From contig NZ_JAFBDB010000002.1 in NCBI RefSeq assembly GCF_016908015.1, positions 310,001-374,000 on the forward strand: a DNA stretch of 64,000 bases, written 5' to 3'. Every line of letters begins with the position of its first letter. Position 1 is the stretch's first letter. The position numbers were made by a program, and so were the translations under genes. This document shows positions 43,682 to 53,143 of the stretch, piece by piece. A model generated the notes under the pieces. The model saw only the letters and a program-made list of their open reading frames with translations, ran no database searches and was not told the DNA's origin. Source of the stretch: Clostridium pascui. Lineage in GTDB: Bacteria > Bacillota > Clostridia > Clostridiales > Clostridiaceae.

Positions 43682-44605
43682 ATGAAAAATAGTATTTGTG
43701 TACTAGGAAGTCTTAATATGGATATAGTGCTTAAAGTTCAAAGAATGGTTAGAAGCGGAGAGACGATACTTGCTAAGGGATTTGATAAAATTCCAGGAGG
43801 TAAAGGCGCTAATCAGGCAGTAGCAGCAAGAAGACTTGGAGCTAACGTATATATGGTAGGTAAAGTTGGAAACGATGACAATGGCAACAGCCTAGTTGAA
43901 GCTCTTAAAAATGATGATGTAAACTTAGAATATTTATATACAGATGAAAAAGAACCTACAGGGATGGCAATAATACCTGTAGATGATGAAGGAAATAACT
44001 CAATTATAGTAGTTTCTGGATCAAATATGGCTATAACCAGTGAAGATATTAAAAAATCAGAAAAAGCTATAATAAATTCAAAGGTGCTTATAACTCAATT
44101 TGAAACACCAGTTGAAGTAAGTATAGAAGCATTTAAGATGGCAAAGGAAAATGAAGTTATAACTATATTAAATCCAGCGCCAGCAAGAAAAGTCCCAGAA
44201 GAACTTTTAAAATATACGGATATAATTGCGCCAAATGAAACAGAAGCATATGAACTTACAGGAATAAAAGTGGATAGTGAAGATACAATAAAGGAAGCTG
44301 CTAAAACTTTTTTAGATAAAGGAGTTAAATTTGTATTAATAACTTTAGGGGAAAGAGGAGCAGCGCTTATTTCAAGGGATGAATTTTGTATAGTCCCAGC
44401 TCATAAGGTTAAGGCTATAGATACAACTGCAGCTGGAGATAGTTTTATAGGTGGTGTGGCAACAAAACTTTGTGATGAGGAAAGCTTAAACTATACAGTT
44501 TTGACAAAAGCAGTAACTTTTGCAAACAAGGTTTCTTCAATAGTAGTACAAAGAAAAGGAGCTCAAACGTCACTACCTACACTTGAAGAAGTAATGAAAG
44601 CTTAA
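43682..44605 (+). CDS. rbsK: Ribokinase
   Basis: A 307-residue PfkB-family kinase that phosphorylates ribose. Landmarks are GSLNMDIVLKV near 9, the sugar-binding GGKGANQAVAARRLGA near 40 and the catalytic DTTAAGDSFIGG near 252 with its Asp. The start ATG at 43682 follows AGGTGGGTG; the frame opens 15 nt upstream at a GTG. It is the first gene of the rbsKDACB operon under the promoter at 43599-43627. Confidence 0.94.
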   Translation: MKNSICVLGSLNMDIVLKVQRMVRSGETILAKGFDKIPGGKGANQAVAARRLGANVYMVGKVGNDDNGNSLVEALKNDDVNLEYLYTDEKEPTGMAIIPVDDEGNNSIIVVSGSNMAITSEDIKKSEKAIINSKVLITQFETPVEVSIEAFKMAKENEVITILNPAPARKVPEELLKYTDIIAPNETEAYELTGIKVDSEDTIKEAAKTFLDKGVKFVLITLGERGAALISRDEFCIVPAHKVKAIDTTAAGDSFIGGVATKLCDEESLNYTVLTKAVTFANKVSSIVVQRKGAQTSLPTLEEVMKA

Positions 44606-44632
44606 TTATTATTAGATATGGGAGGAACACCG

Positions 44633-45028
44633 ATGAAAAAGACCCCATTATTAAACAGCGAAATATCAAGAGTTATATCTCAAATGGGTCATACAGATAG
44701 TATTGCCATAGGAGATGCAGGTCTTCCGATACCTAACTCAGTTGAAAGAATAGATTTAGCGGTTATAAAGAATTTACCAACATTCATAGATACATTAAAG
44801 GCAATTTTAACTGAACTTGAAATAGAGGAAGTTGAAATTGCAAGAGAAATAAAAGAGGCTAGCCCTGAAGTTTATGAGAGTATAGCAAAAGAAATAGGAA
44901 ACGCAAAAATTACATGGATAAGTCATGAAGAATTAAAGGAAAACTTAAAAAAATGTAAGGCAGTAGTTAGGACAGGAGAGCAGACACCATATGCCAACAT
45001 AATTTTAAAATCTGGCGTAGTTTTTTAA
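44633..45028 (+). CDS. rbsD: D-ribose pyranase
   Basis: A 131-residue enzyme that interconverts ribose pyranose and furanose forms, supplying the furanose for ribokinase. Family motifs are [16 protein letters not shown] (near 20-35, with catalytic His) and the C-terminal [21 protein letters not shown] at 44633 follows GGGAGGAAC; the frame opens 15 nt earlier at another ATG lacking a site. Confidence 0.94.
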   Translation: MKKTPLLNSEISRVISQMGHTDSIAIGDAGLPIPNSVERIDLAVIKNLPTFIDTLKAILTELEIEEVEIAREIKEASPEVYESIAKEIGNAKITWISHEELKENLKKCKAVVRTGEQTPYANIILKSGVVF

Positions 45029-45042
45029 AGGGGGAAATGATT

Positions 45043-46548
45043 ATGGAGAATAAGACACCTCTATTGGAAATGCAAAATATATCAAAATCGTTTCCAGGGG
45101 TAAAAGCCCTTCAAAATGTAAACTTAAAAGCTTATGGTGGAGAAGTAATGGCTCTTTTAGGTGAAAATGGAGCAGGTAAATCCACGCTTATGAAGATTTT
45201 AAGTGGTGTATATACAAAAGATGAAGGAAAGGTTTTTATAGAAGGTAAAGAAGCAAACGTAACAGGAATAAAAGATGCTGAGGCTCTAGGTGTATCTATA
45301 ATACATCAAGAATTAAGCTTGCTTCCGAATCTTACCATATATGAAAATATATTTTTAGGAAATGAAAAATATAACGGTATTTTTAGAAAATTAGACAAGA
45401 AATATATGATAGAAAAAAGCAGAGAGCTTTTAAGTAGAATTGGATTTACTACAGATCCAAGTACTATGACATCCGACTTAACTGTAGGGGAAATGCAGAT
45501 GATAGAGATAATAAAGGCTGTATCCAAGGATTCTAAAATAATAATTATGGATGAGCCAACTACTGCACTTACAGATGTGGAGACAGAAAAGCTATTTGAA
45601 GTTATAGAAAAGTTAAGAAGTGAAGGAATAGCAGTAATATATATATCTCATAGAATGGATGAAATATTTGCAATATGTAATAGAGTAACAGTTTTAAGAG
45701 ATGGACAGTATGTTGGAGAGGCAATGGTAAAGGACGTAGATAAGGACAGCCTTATTGCTATGATGGTAGGAAGAAAACTTGAAGAACAATTTCCTTATAG
45801 AGAAGAGAAAAAGGGAAATATAGTTTTAAAGGTTGAAAACTTAAGTTACAAAAATAAAGTAAAAGATGTTTCTTTTGAAGTTAAAGCTGGAGAAATAGTA
45901 GGGTTTGCAGGCCTTATGGGATCTGGTAGAACTGAGACCGCAAAAACTATATTTGGAGAATACAGAAAAACTTCAGGCGAAGTATATATAAATGGAGAAA
46001 AGGTCAATATAAATTCTCCAAAAGATGCTATAACACATGGGATAGCATATCTTTCTGAGGATAGAAAGAAAGAAGGATTAGTGCTTAATATGACTGTTGG
46101 AACAAACATGACATTAAGCAATCTTAAAAAGTATGAAAATACATTTAAGAGAATAGACACTAAAGAAGAGCTTAGGGAAATTAAAGAGTATATAGAAAAA
46201 CTTTCAGTAAAAACTCCTTCTCATGCTCAAATGATGAAAAATTTAAGCGGTGGTAATCAACAAAAGGCAATAATTGCAAAATGGATCATGCTATCACCTA
46301 ACTTACTTATAGTAGATGAACCTACAAAGGGTATAGACGTAGGAGCTAAAAAAGAAATTTATGAAGTTTTAAATGAACTTAAAAAAGAAGGAAAAGCAAT
46401 AATTATGATTTCTTCAGATATGGCAGAAATACTTGGTGTAAGTGATAGAGTTATTGTAATGAACGAAGGAAAAGTTACAGGAGAGCTAAGTCGCAGCGAT
46501 GCAACCCAGGAAAGCATAATGAAATATGCAGTAGGAATTAGAGAGTAA
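45043..46548 (+). CDS. rbsA: Ribose ABC transporter ATP-binding protein (two ATPase domains)
   Basis: A 501-residue protein with two ABC modules. The first has Walker [10 protein letters not shown] near 39 and Walker [12 protein letters not shown]. The second has the degenerate [10 protein letters not shown]-loop usual for RbsA, signature [14 protein letters not shown] and [16 protein letters not shown]. It drives ribose import with RbsC and RbsB at the membrane. ATG at 45043 follows AAAGGGGG by 8 nt. Confidence 0.95.
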   Translation: MENKTPLLEMQNISKSFPGVKALQNVNLKAYGGEVMALLGENGAGKSTLMKILSGVYTKDEGKVFIEGKEANVTGIKDAEALGVSIIHQELSLLPNLTIYENIFLGNEKYNGIFRKLDKKYMIEKSRELLSRIGFTTDPSTMTSDLTVGEMQMIEIIKAVSKDSKIIIMDEPTTALTDVETEKLFEVIEKLRSEGIAVIYISHRMDEIFAICNRVTVLRDGQYVGEAMVKDVDKDSLIAMMVGRKLEEQFPYREEKKGNIVLKVENLSYKNKVKDVSFEVKAGEIVGFAGLMGSGRTETAKTIFGEYRKTSGEVYINGEKVNINSPKDAITHGIAYLSEDRKKEGLVLNMTVGTNMTLSNLKKYENTFKRIDTKEELREIKEYIEKLSVKTPSHAQMMKNLSGGNQQKAIIAKWIMLSPNLLIVDEPTKGIDVGAKKEIYEVLNELKKEGKAIIMISSDMAEILGVSDRVIVMNEGKVTGELSRSDATQESIMKYAVGIRE

Positions 46549-46596
46549 TCAGTTGTTAATAACTAATGATTAGTGAAAATGAAAGGGGAAGAACTG

Positions 46597-47532
46597 ATGA
46601 ATAAGGATGTAAAGAGCACGCTTTTGAAGTTTAAATCATTACTTGGATTAATAGTTCTTTGTGTGATTATATCAATTGCAACTCCAAGATTTTTAAATAT
46701 AAACAATATATTAAACGTACTAACTCAGGTTTCTGTTAATGCAATACTTGCAATAGGAATGTCTTTTGTAATACTTACTGGAGGAATTGACCTTTCCGTA
46801 GGCTCAACTTTAGCACTTGCAGGAGCAATAGCAGCAACTTTTGCTAAAGGAGCGGGTGGTGGAATAGTGGTTCCACTTTTAATAGCAATTGTCTTAGGCG
46901 CTATAATAGGACTTTTTAATGGTGTATTTGTTTCAAAGGGCAAGATGCAGGCGTTTATCGTTACCTTAGCAAGTATGACAATATTTAGAGGAGCAACTTA
47001 TGTATACACTAATGGTACTCCGATATCAGGGATTTCTGGAAACTTTATAAACATAGGAAATAAGAAAATAGCAGGAATTCCAATGCCAGTTCTTATAATA
47101 TTTTTAGTTTTCATAATAGCTTGGTACATTTTAACTCAAACAAGATATGGAAGATATGTATATGCACTAGGTGGAAATGAAGATTCAGCAAGGCTTTCAG
47201 GTATAAATACTGATAAAGTGAAAACACTAGTATATGTAATAAGTGGAATTACTGCAGCACTTGCAGGAGTTATAGTTACTAGCAGAGTAGGTTCTGCTTC
47301 ACCAAATGCTGGAGCAGGTTTTGAATTAGATGCAATAGCAGCAGTAGTACTTGGAGGAACAAGCCTTTCAGGTGGAGAAGGTTCTATAACAGGAACTTTA
47401 ATAGGTGCTATGATAATAGGAGTTTTAAATAATGGATTAAATCTTATGAATGTTTCTCCATATTATCAGTCTATCGTAAAAGGTGCAGTAATATTATTTG
47501 CTATATTACTTGATAAGAGAAGTAAAAAATAA
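46597..47532 (+). CDS. rbsC: Ribose ABC transporter permease
   Basis: A 311-residue membrane protein with about eight to ten helices. Diagnostic segments are AIGMSFVILTGGIDLSVGSTLAL (near 58-80) and the cytoplasmic coupling region with RYGRYVYALGGNEDSARLSGI (near 185-205), followed by AIAAVVLGGTSLSGGEGS. ATG at 46597 follows AAGGGGAAG; the frame opens 24 nt upstream. Confidence 0.94.
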   Translation: MNKDVKSTLLKFKSLLGLIVLCVIISIATPRFLNINNILNVLTQVSVNAILAIGMSFVILTGGIDLSVGSTLALAGAIAATFAKGAGGGIVVPLLIAIVLGAIIGLFNGVFVSKGKMQAFIVTLASMTIFRGATYVYTNGTPISGISGNFINIGNKKIAGIPMPVLIIFLVFIIAWYILTQTRYGRYVYALGGNEDSARLSGINTDKVKTLVYVISGITAALAGVIVTSRVGSASPNAGAGFELDAIAAVVLGGTSLSGGEGSITGTLIGAMIIGVLNNGLNLMNVSPYYQSIVKGAVILFAILLDKRSKK

Positions 47533-47573
47533 TTAAAAAATAATTAAAAAATTAATAAATGGAGGAGTTTAAA

Positions 47574-48485
47574 ATGAAAAGAACAAAGGTAAAAATGCTT
47601 TCACTTGCTCTAACTGGAATGCTTATGCTAGGAGGTCTTACAGGCTGTGGACAGCAAGCAGGACAGAAAAAAGATAGTAAGAAAATTGGTCTTGCAATAT
47701 CAACTTTAAACAATCCTTTCTTTGTATCTATGAAGGAAGGCGCTGAAAAGAAGGCTAAGGAACTTGGATATGAATTAGTAGTTTTGGATTCTCAAAATGA
47801 AGCTGCAAAAGAAAGATCTAATATTGAAGATTTAGTACAGCAGGGAGTTGCAGCAATAATTGTTAACCCAACAGATAGTGATGCAGTAGTAAATGCTATA
47901 AAAGTTGCAAATGATGCAGAAATTCCAGTACTTACTGTAGATAGAAAGTCAAATGGTGGAACTGTAGCAACTCATATAGCTTCTGATAATGTTAAGGGCG
48001 GACAAATGGCAGCAGAATTTATACTAAATAAATTAGGCGGGAAAGCAAACATAGTTGAACTTCAAGGAATACCAGGTGCTTCTGCAACAAGAGATAGAGG
48101 TACAGGGTTCCACAAAGGAGTAGACAATAAAGCTGGGGTTAAGGTTGTATCAAGCCAGCCAGCAGATTTTGATAGACAAAAAGGATTAAGCGTTATGGAA
48201 AACATAATACAGGCTACTCCAAACTTTGATGCTATATTTGCTCACAATGATGAAATGGCATTAGGTGCTTTAAAGGCATTAAAAGGTAAAAAAGCTTTAG
48301 TTGTAGGATTTGATGGAACAGCAGATGCTATAAAAGCTGTAGAAGCTGGAGAAATGGCAGCTACAATTGCACAACAGCCAGATTTAATGGGAACTATGGC
48401 TATTGAAAATGCAGTTAAAGTTATAAAGAAAGAAAACGTGGAAAAAGAAATACCGGTAGATTTAAAAATTGTAGAAAAGAAATAA
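47574..48485 (+). CDS. rbsB: Ribose-binding lipoprotein
   Basis: A 303-residue exported binding protein. The signal peptide ends in the lipobox LTGC near residue 22. The mature part shows GLAISTLNNPFFVSMKEGAEKKA and the sugar-binding pattern around VDRKSNGG, ATRDRGTGFHKG and AHNDEMALGALKA, typical of RbsB. ATG at 47574 follows TGGAGGAG. It is the last transport gene, followed by a strong hairpin. Confidence 0.94.
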   Translation: MKRTKVKMLSLALTGMLMLGGLTGCGQQAGQKKDSKKIGLAISTLNNPFFVSMKEGAEKKAKELGYELVVLDSQNEAAKERSNIEDLVQQGVAAIIVNPTDSDAVVNAIKVANDAEIPVLTVDRKSNGGTVATHIASDNVKGGQMAAEFILNKLGGKANIVELQGIPGASATRDRGTGFHKGVDNKAGVKVVSSQPADFDRQKGLSVMENIIQATPNFDAIFAHNDEMALGALKALKGKKALVVGFDGTADAIKAVEAGEMAATIAQQPDLMGTMAIENAVKVIKKENVEKEIPVDLKIVEKK

Positions 48486-48500
48486 TTTAGTAACTAGTGG

Positions 48501-48604
48501 AGGTACTAGGTTCTAGGAATAAGGAGATAGGAAATGTAGAAAGTTTTTATATGGAAACTTTCATCCAGTTCTAAACCCTAAGTCCTAATTCCTAGTACCT
48601 TTTT
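48501..48604 (+). terminator. Long hairpin terminator of ribose operon
   Basis: AGGTACTAGG (48501-48510) pairs with CCTAGTACCT (48591-48600), followed by TTTTACTC. Inner arms TTCTAGGAATAAGG and GAAAG/CTTTC extend the fold. The sequence belongs to the degenerate TAGTAACTAG-type intergenic repeats seen elsewhere. Confidence 0.7.
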
Positions 48605-48762
48605 ACTCTATAGGAGCTTTTTTTATACTATATGTTGTAATTAATTTGTACAAATGGCTTACTATGTTATAAAATAAATTAGGATATATGAATTTATTGA
48701 GAGATTTACCATAACTAGTAACTATTGATTTTTAACTATTAACTAGAACAAGAGGGGTTTTT

Positions 48763-49761
48763 ATGAAGAAAATTACAATGAAGGATATAGCTGAAATGGC
48801 TAAGGTATCTAAGACCACTGTATCTATGGTTTTAAATAATAGAGAAACAAATATAAGTGAGGAAACTAAAAATAGGGTGTTGGAAATAGCAAACAAATAT
48901 AATTATATTCCCAATTCTATTGCAAGAAGCTTAAGCACAAAGAGAACAAATACTATAGGAATAATTTTACCTGATATAACAAATCCATTCTTTTCTGAAA
49001 TTGCAAGGGCAATAGAAGATGGAGCAGGAAGCTTAGGGTATAATGTAATATTCTGCAATACAGACAATGAGGAAGAAAAAGAAAAGAGATACACGCAGCT
49101 TCTCATAAGTAAGCTTGTGGATGGAGTTATATTCATTTCAGGTGGAGAAGGATATCAAAGTATAAAGGTATTAAAAGATAATAATATTCCCTTTGTAGTG
49201 GTGGACAGACATATAGAACTTGAAGAAGAACATTACGGAGTGTATGTTTTAAACAAAGAAGGAATACGAAGGGGAATGGAGTATTTATATAATAAAGGAA
49301 AGAAAAAAATTGCCTTTGTGAAGGGGCCTTATGGCTTAAAGACCTCTGAAGAAAGGTTTTTAGGATACAAAGAGTGTATGGATATAAAAGGATTCTATGA
49401 TGAGGCTTTAGTGGCACAAGGAGACTTTACTATTGAAGGTGGAATAAAGGCTACAGAAGAGATATTAAGTAAAAATGAAAATGTAGATGCAATATTTTAT
49501 AGTAATGATATAATGGCTTGTGCAGGCATAAAATACCTTATAAAGAAAGGTATAAGAATACCCGAAGATATAAGTGTAATGGGATTTGATAACATAACCT
49601 TAGCAAGTTTTTTTGAGCCAGAACTTACAACTTTAGCACAACCAATATATTTAATGGGAAGAGAATCCTGCAAAATGCTTATAGATTTAATCCTGGAAAA
49701 TCCTATAGATAAAAATCAGATATATTTTGAAACAGAACTTATTGTTAGAAAAACAGTCTAG
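48763..49761 (+). CDS. rbsR: LacI-family repressor, probable RbsR
   Basis: A 332-residue regulator. The N-terminal LacI helix-turn-helix reads TMKDIAEMAKVSKTTVSMVLNN (residues 4-25) with the hinge helix NSIARSLSTKRT, followed by a ribose-binding-protein-like sensor domain. Its place right after rbsB and the LacI-type palindromes at the rbsK promoter argue that it represses this operon and is released by ribose. It has its own leader, and no TAAACCGGTTTA-type site is seen in front of it. Confidence 0.9.
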   Translation: MKKITMKDIAEMAKVSKTTVSMVLNNRETNISEETKNRVLEIANKYNYIPNSIARSLSTKRTNTIGIILPDITNPFFSEIARAIEDGAGSLGYNVIFCNTDNEEEKEKRYTQLLISKLVDGVIFISGGEGYQSIKVLKDNNIPFVVVDRHIELEEEHYGVYVLNKEGIRRGMEYLYNKGKKKIAFVKGPYGLKTSEERFLGYKECMDIKGFYDEALVAQGDFTIEGGIKATEEILSKNENVDAIFYSNDIMACAGIKYLIKKGIRIPEDISVMGFDNITLASFFEPELTTLAQPIYLMGRESCKMLIDLILENPIDKNQIYFETELIVRKTV

Positions 49762-49822
49762 AATATATATTTAGTTAGTTTAATTTAAAGATTAATTATT
49801 AAATAAAAAGGAGGAGATGAAG

Positions 49823-50263
49823 GTGTTTGAATGGAAAGAACAATATGACACTGGGGTTAATGCAATAGATGAGGAGCATAGAAGACTTTTTGAAATAGGA
49901 GGCCAAATATATGCTTTAGCTAAAAACGATAATTACATTGATTACTATGATAAAATAATGGATCTTATAGAAGAACTTAAAAGTTATACTGTGTATCATT
50001 TTAATAATGAAGAAAAAATAATGAAACTTTATGAATATCCTAAATATGATGAACAAAAAGACATGCATTATAAGTTTATACAAAAGATTAATAATTTAGA
50101 CTTAAAGGCAATAGATGCAAACCAACAAGGATCGATCTTAGAACTTCTGGAGTTTGTATGTAAATGGATAGAAAGTCATATATTAAAGGAAGACGTTCAG
50201 ATAAGAGATTATTTAGAAGATTTAAAAACAGGAGTAAAACTTAAACTAGGAAAAAGATACTAA
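49823..50263 (+). CDS. Bacteriohemerythrin
   Basis: A 146-residue four-helix di-iron O2-binding protein. The iron ligands fit the family pattern: EEH in IDEEHRRLFEIG (near 18-22), HFNNEEKIM (near 58), KDMHYKFIQ (near 80) and ESHILKED (near 118). GTG at 49823 is preferred because AAAGGAGG then has an 8-nt spacing; the ATG at 49817 is only 2 nt from it. It may buffer or sense oxygen. It stands between rbsR and the helicase gene. Confidence 0.88.
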   Translation: MFEWKEQYDTGVNAIDEEHRRLFEIGGQIYALAKNDNYIDYYDKIMDLIEELKSYTVYHFNNEEKIMKLYEYPKYDEQKDMHYKFIQKINNLDLKAIDANQQGSILELLEFVCKWIESHILKEDVQIRDYLEDLKTGVKLKLGKRY

Positions 50264-50283
50264 CTAATAATATGGAGGGTACT

Positions 50284-52857
50284 GTGCTAAATTTTAATAA
50301 TGAGCTAGCTAGCTGTAATGAAAAGCAACTTTCAATAGTACAGGAATTAGACAAAAATGTACTGCTATTGGCTTCAGCAGGAACGGGAAAAACCAGAACA
50401 CTATGTCTAAGAATTGCAAATATATTAGAGGGAAAAAGGGCAGCGGCAGAAGAAATACTATGCTTAACCTTTACAAATAGAGCATGCAGGGAAATGACAG
50501 AAAAAATAAGTGAAATGCTTGGAAAGATTGGACAAAGAGTAAGAATAAAAACATTTCATAGTTTTTGCTTTGATATTATAAAAGAAGAGGCAAAGGAACA
50601 TACGGACATACCTTCTGATTTTATAATATATGATGAAGAAGACACAAAGGAAGTAATAGGGGAGTTTAATATGAATAAATTTCCTGTAAACTCCCTTCAA
50701 TCCTTTATAAGAGAGGTTAAAGAAAAAAAGGCAATTTATAAACAAGGTACTTATGAGGAAATAATAGCTTCATTATATAAATATGATATGGAAAAGATAA
50801 AAGCCATATGTGTAGATAATAACTATAAGGTAAGGCTGGATATGGTAACCTATCTTGAAACCTATGGGGCTAAATTTATAGAAGCCTATAATTCAAGGCT
50901 TTCAGAAAGACATGCAGTGGATTTTGATGATCTTTTATTGAATTGCAATGAATTATTTTTAAAGGAAAAGATAGTAGAAAAATGGAGAAAAAAATTTAAG
51001 TATTTACATATAGATGAAGTTCAGGATACAAGCGAACTTGAATACAACATCATTTCTAAATTGTTCCTTAAGAATAACATCTTGATGTGTGGTGATAAAT
51101 TTCAAACCATATATGCTTGGAGAGGATCTAATCCAGAAATTATACTTAAGAAATTTAAAGAAGATTACACTCCTACATTTGTTGCTTTCGATGAAAACTA
51201 TAGAAGCAGCGAAACACTCTTAAATGCCTCCTATGAATTTTTAAAAAATGCCTTTAATGAGGAAGTAAGTGAAATATATAAAGATGGGATAGAATCTAAA
51301 GTAAGCTTTACAGGAGATAAGATTAACCTTAAAATTGCTTCAGATTTTAATGAAGAAGCTAAGTGGATTTTTCATAATATAAGTGCTCTTAAACAGCAGG
51401 ATGTAAAAAAAATTGCAATACTTACAAGAGGAAATAGAACAGCTAAAGATTTAAGCTCTATTTTTACTATGATTAATGCAAGCCTTACTAAGGAAAAAAG
51501 GTTAGAGTTTTTACTTGTGGATGATTTTAAATTTTTTAGACGACAAGAAATTAAGGATATACTTTCTTATTTAAAATTAATTAAAAATCCTTTTGACTAT
51601 ACAAGTCTTAGAAGAATAATCAAAAGATTTGTAAAAGGGGTAGGAGATAAGAGCATAGAAGAAATAGAAAGTAAAGATGCTAAGGCGCTTGGGATTAGGC
51701 TTACAGATTTTATTAATAGCTTTACACTAGATTATGGAGAGCCTTATAGACCACTTTTGGATGGCTTAAGTGGGGGAAATGTAGTTATATTTGATGTGGA
51801 GAGCACAGGAGTAGATACTGAAAAGGATGAAATAATTCAAATATCTGCAGTGAGAATAAATGATGAGGGTAAGATACTAGATAAATTTGAAAAATTCTTA
51901 ACACCCACAAAAAGCGTTGGAACTTCCTATGATGTTCATGGATTTAGTGATGATTTTTTAAAGGAAAATGGAGAACCTAAAGAAAAGGTTTTAAGAGAAT
52001 TTAAAGAATATGTGCAGGATAGAATTGTACTTGGACATAATGTATCCTATGACATAAATATTTTTAATAGCGAGCTTAAAAGGTTAGGTTTAGGATATGC
52101 AGAATTTATAACTCATTTTGATACCTTGGATTTGAGCAGAAGATTTTATCCAAAACTTAAAAATCATAAGCTTGAAACCTTAAGTAATTTATTTGATACG
52201 GAAGTAAAATCTAGCCATAATGCCATAGATGATGTACTTGCAACTAAAGATATACTTTTAAACATCTTAACAGATAAGCTTTTACCTATTCTAGATGAAA
52301 GAGAAGAATTTTATAGTAGATATAGTGAAAAGTTTATGGAGCTGTGCGATGATATTAATGATTTAAGGGAAGAAGCAAAGATTGCAAGAACCTTTGATAT
52401 CATTACACACATAGTAAATATTTCAGGAATAAAGGATGTATATAGTAAAGAGCCTCAAAGAATTGAAAATGTAAGGAATCTTTACCTCATAGCTAAAGAG
52501 GGAGATAATGAAACAATGGGACCAATGGAAGCTTTAGCAGAATTTTTAAAACTTACAGCTCTTTCAAATACTGAAATAGAAAGTATAACTTCAAAGAGGC
52601 CTAAAATTCCAATTATAACAGTGCATCAAGCAAAGGGAGCAGAGTTTGATCACGTATTTTTGGCAGGTCTTCAAGAAATGATATTTCCAAGTTACCAATC
52701 AGTAAAGTCAGGTGACTTAAGGGAAGAGGCAAGAACCTTTTATGTAGCTATGACCCGAGCTAAGAGAAATTTATATTTGAGTGCTTCAAGAAATGGTGGC
52801 AAAAAGCCAAGCAGGTTCTTGGATATGATACCAAAAGAGTTTGTTGATAACAACTAA
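50284..52857 (+). CDS. UvrD/Rep-type helicase with inserted DEDDh 3'-5' exonuclease domain
   Basis: An 857-residue protein. Superfamily 1A helicase motifs frame it: ASAGTGKT near 28, LTFTNRACREM, LHIDEVQDTSELEY, DKFQTIYAWRGSNP and, at the end, TVHQAKGAEFDHVFLAG and FYVAMTRAKRNLYLSASR. Between about 495 and 660 lies a DnaQ-like exonuclease with VIFDVESTG, VLGHNVSYDI and SSHNAIDDVLATK, giving a complete DEDDh set. It should unwind and degrade DNA, probably in repair. The start is GTG at 50284 behind GGAGGG; ATG at 50272 lacks a site. Confidence 0.9.
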   Translation: MLNFNNELASCNEKQLSIVQELDKNVLLLASAGTGKTRTLCLRIANILEGKRAAAEEILCLTFTNRACREMTEKISEMLGKIGQRVRIKTFHSFCFDIIKEEAKEHTDIPSDFIIYDEEDTKEVIGEFNMNKFPVNSLQSFIREVKEKKAIYKQGTYEEIIASLYKYDMEKIKAICVDNNYKVRLDMVTYLETYGAKFIEAYNSRLSERHAVDFDDLLLNCNELFLKEKIVEKWRKKFKYLHIDEVQDTSELEYNIISKLFLKNNILMCGDKFQTIYAWRGSNPEIILKKFKEDYTPTFVAFDENYRSSETLLNASYEFLKNAFNEEVSEIYKDGIESKVSFTGDKINLKIASDFNEEAKWIFHNISALKQQDVKKIAILTRGNRTAKDLSSIFTMINASLTKEKRLEFLLVDDFKFFRRQEIKDILSYLKLIKNPFDYTSLRRIIKRFVKGVGDKSIEEIESKDAKALGIRLTDFINSFTLDYGEPYRPLLDGLSGGNVVIFDVESTGVDTEKDEIIQISAVRINDEGKILDKFEKFLTPTKSVGTSYDVHGFSDDFLKENGEPKEKVLREFKEYVQDRIVLGHNVSYDINIFNSELKRLGLGYAEFITHFDTLDLSRRFYPKLKNHKLETLSNLFDTEVKSSHNAIDDVLATKDILLNILTDKLLPILDEREEFYSRYSEKFMELCDDINDLREEAKIARTFDIITHIVNISGIKDVYSKEPQRIENVRNLYLIAKEGDNETMGPMEALAEFLKLTALSNTEIESITSKRPKIPIITVHQAKGAEFDHVFLAGLQEMIFPSYQSVKSGDLREEARTFYVAMTRAKRNLYLSASRNGGKKPSRFLDMIPKEFVDNN

Positions 52858-52903
52858 TTGATATCAGATATAAACAGAAGCATGATTAAATAAAAGGAAA
52901 ATG

Positions 52904-53137
52904 CGACATTTTTAATGGTGAATGTTCCGTATGGGATTTATATCTAAGAAAGCGTTCATTTTGCTAAAAACGGCTAATATTTATAAATCTAAAATATCTA
53001 AGCCTTCTAAACTCGCCTTAGCTCAGACAGTAGAAGGCTCTTAACGATATTTCAGATTTATAAATAAAGTCGTTTTAAAGCTCATTCAATGCTTTCTACG
53101 ATATAAATCCCATACTGCATTCACCATTAAAAATGTG
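52904..53137 (+). repeat. Long-hairpin element (copy 8)
   Basis: Termini are CGACATTTTTAATGGTGAAT and ATTCACCATTAAAAATGTG. Arms are AAAACGGCT/AGTCGTTTT and ATAAATCTAAAATATC/GATATTTCAGATTTAT, with inner stem AGCCTTCTA/TAGAAGGCT. It lies between the convergent helicase and lysozyme genes, ending 7 nt from the latter's stop, and has no tail. Confidence 0.85.
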
Positions 53138-53143
53138 TGCATA

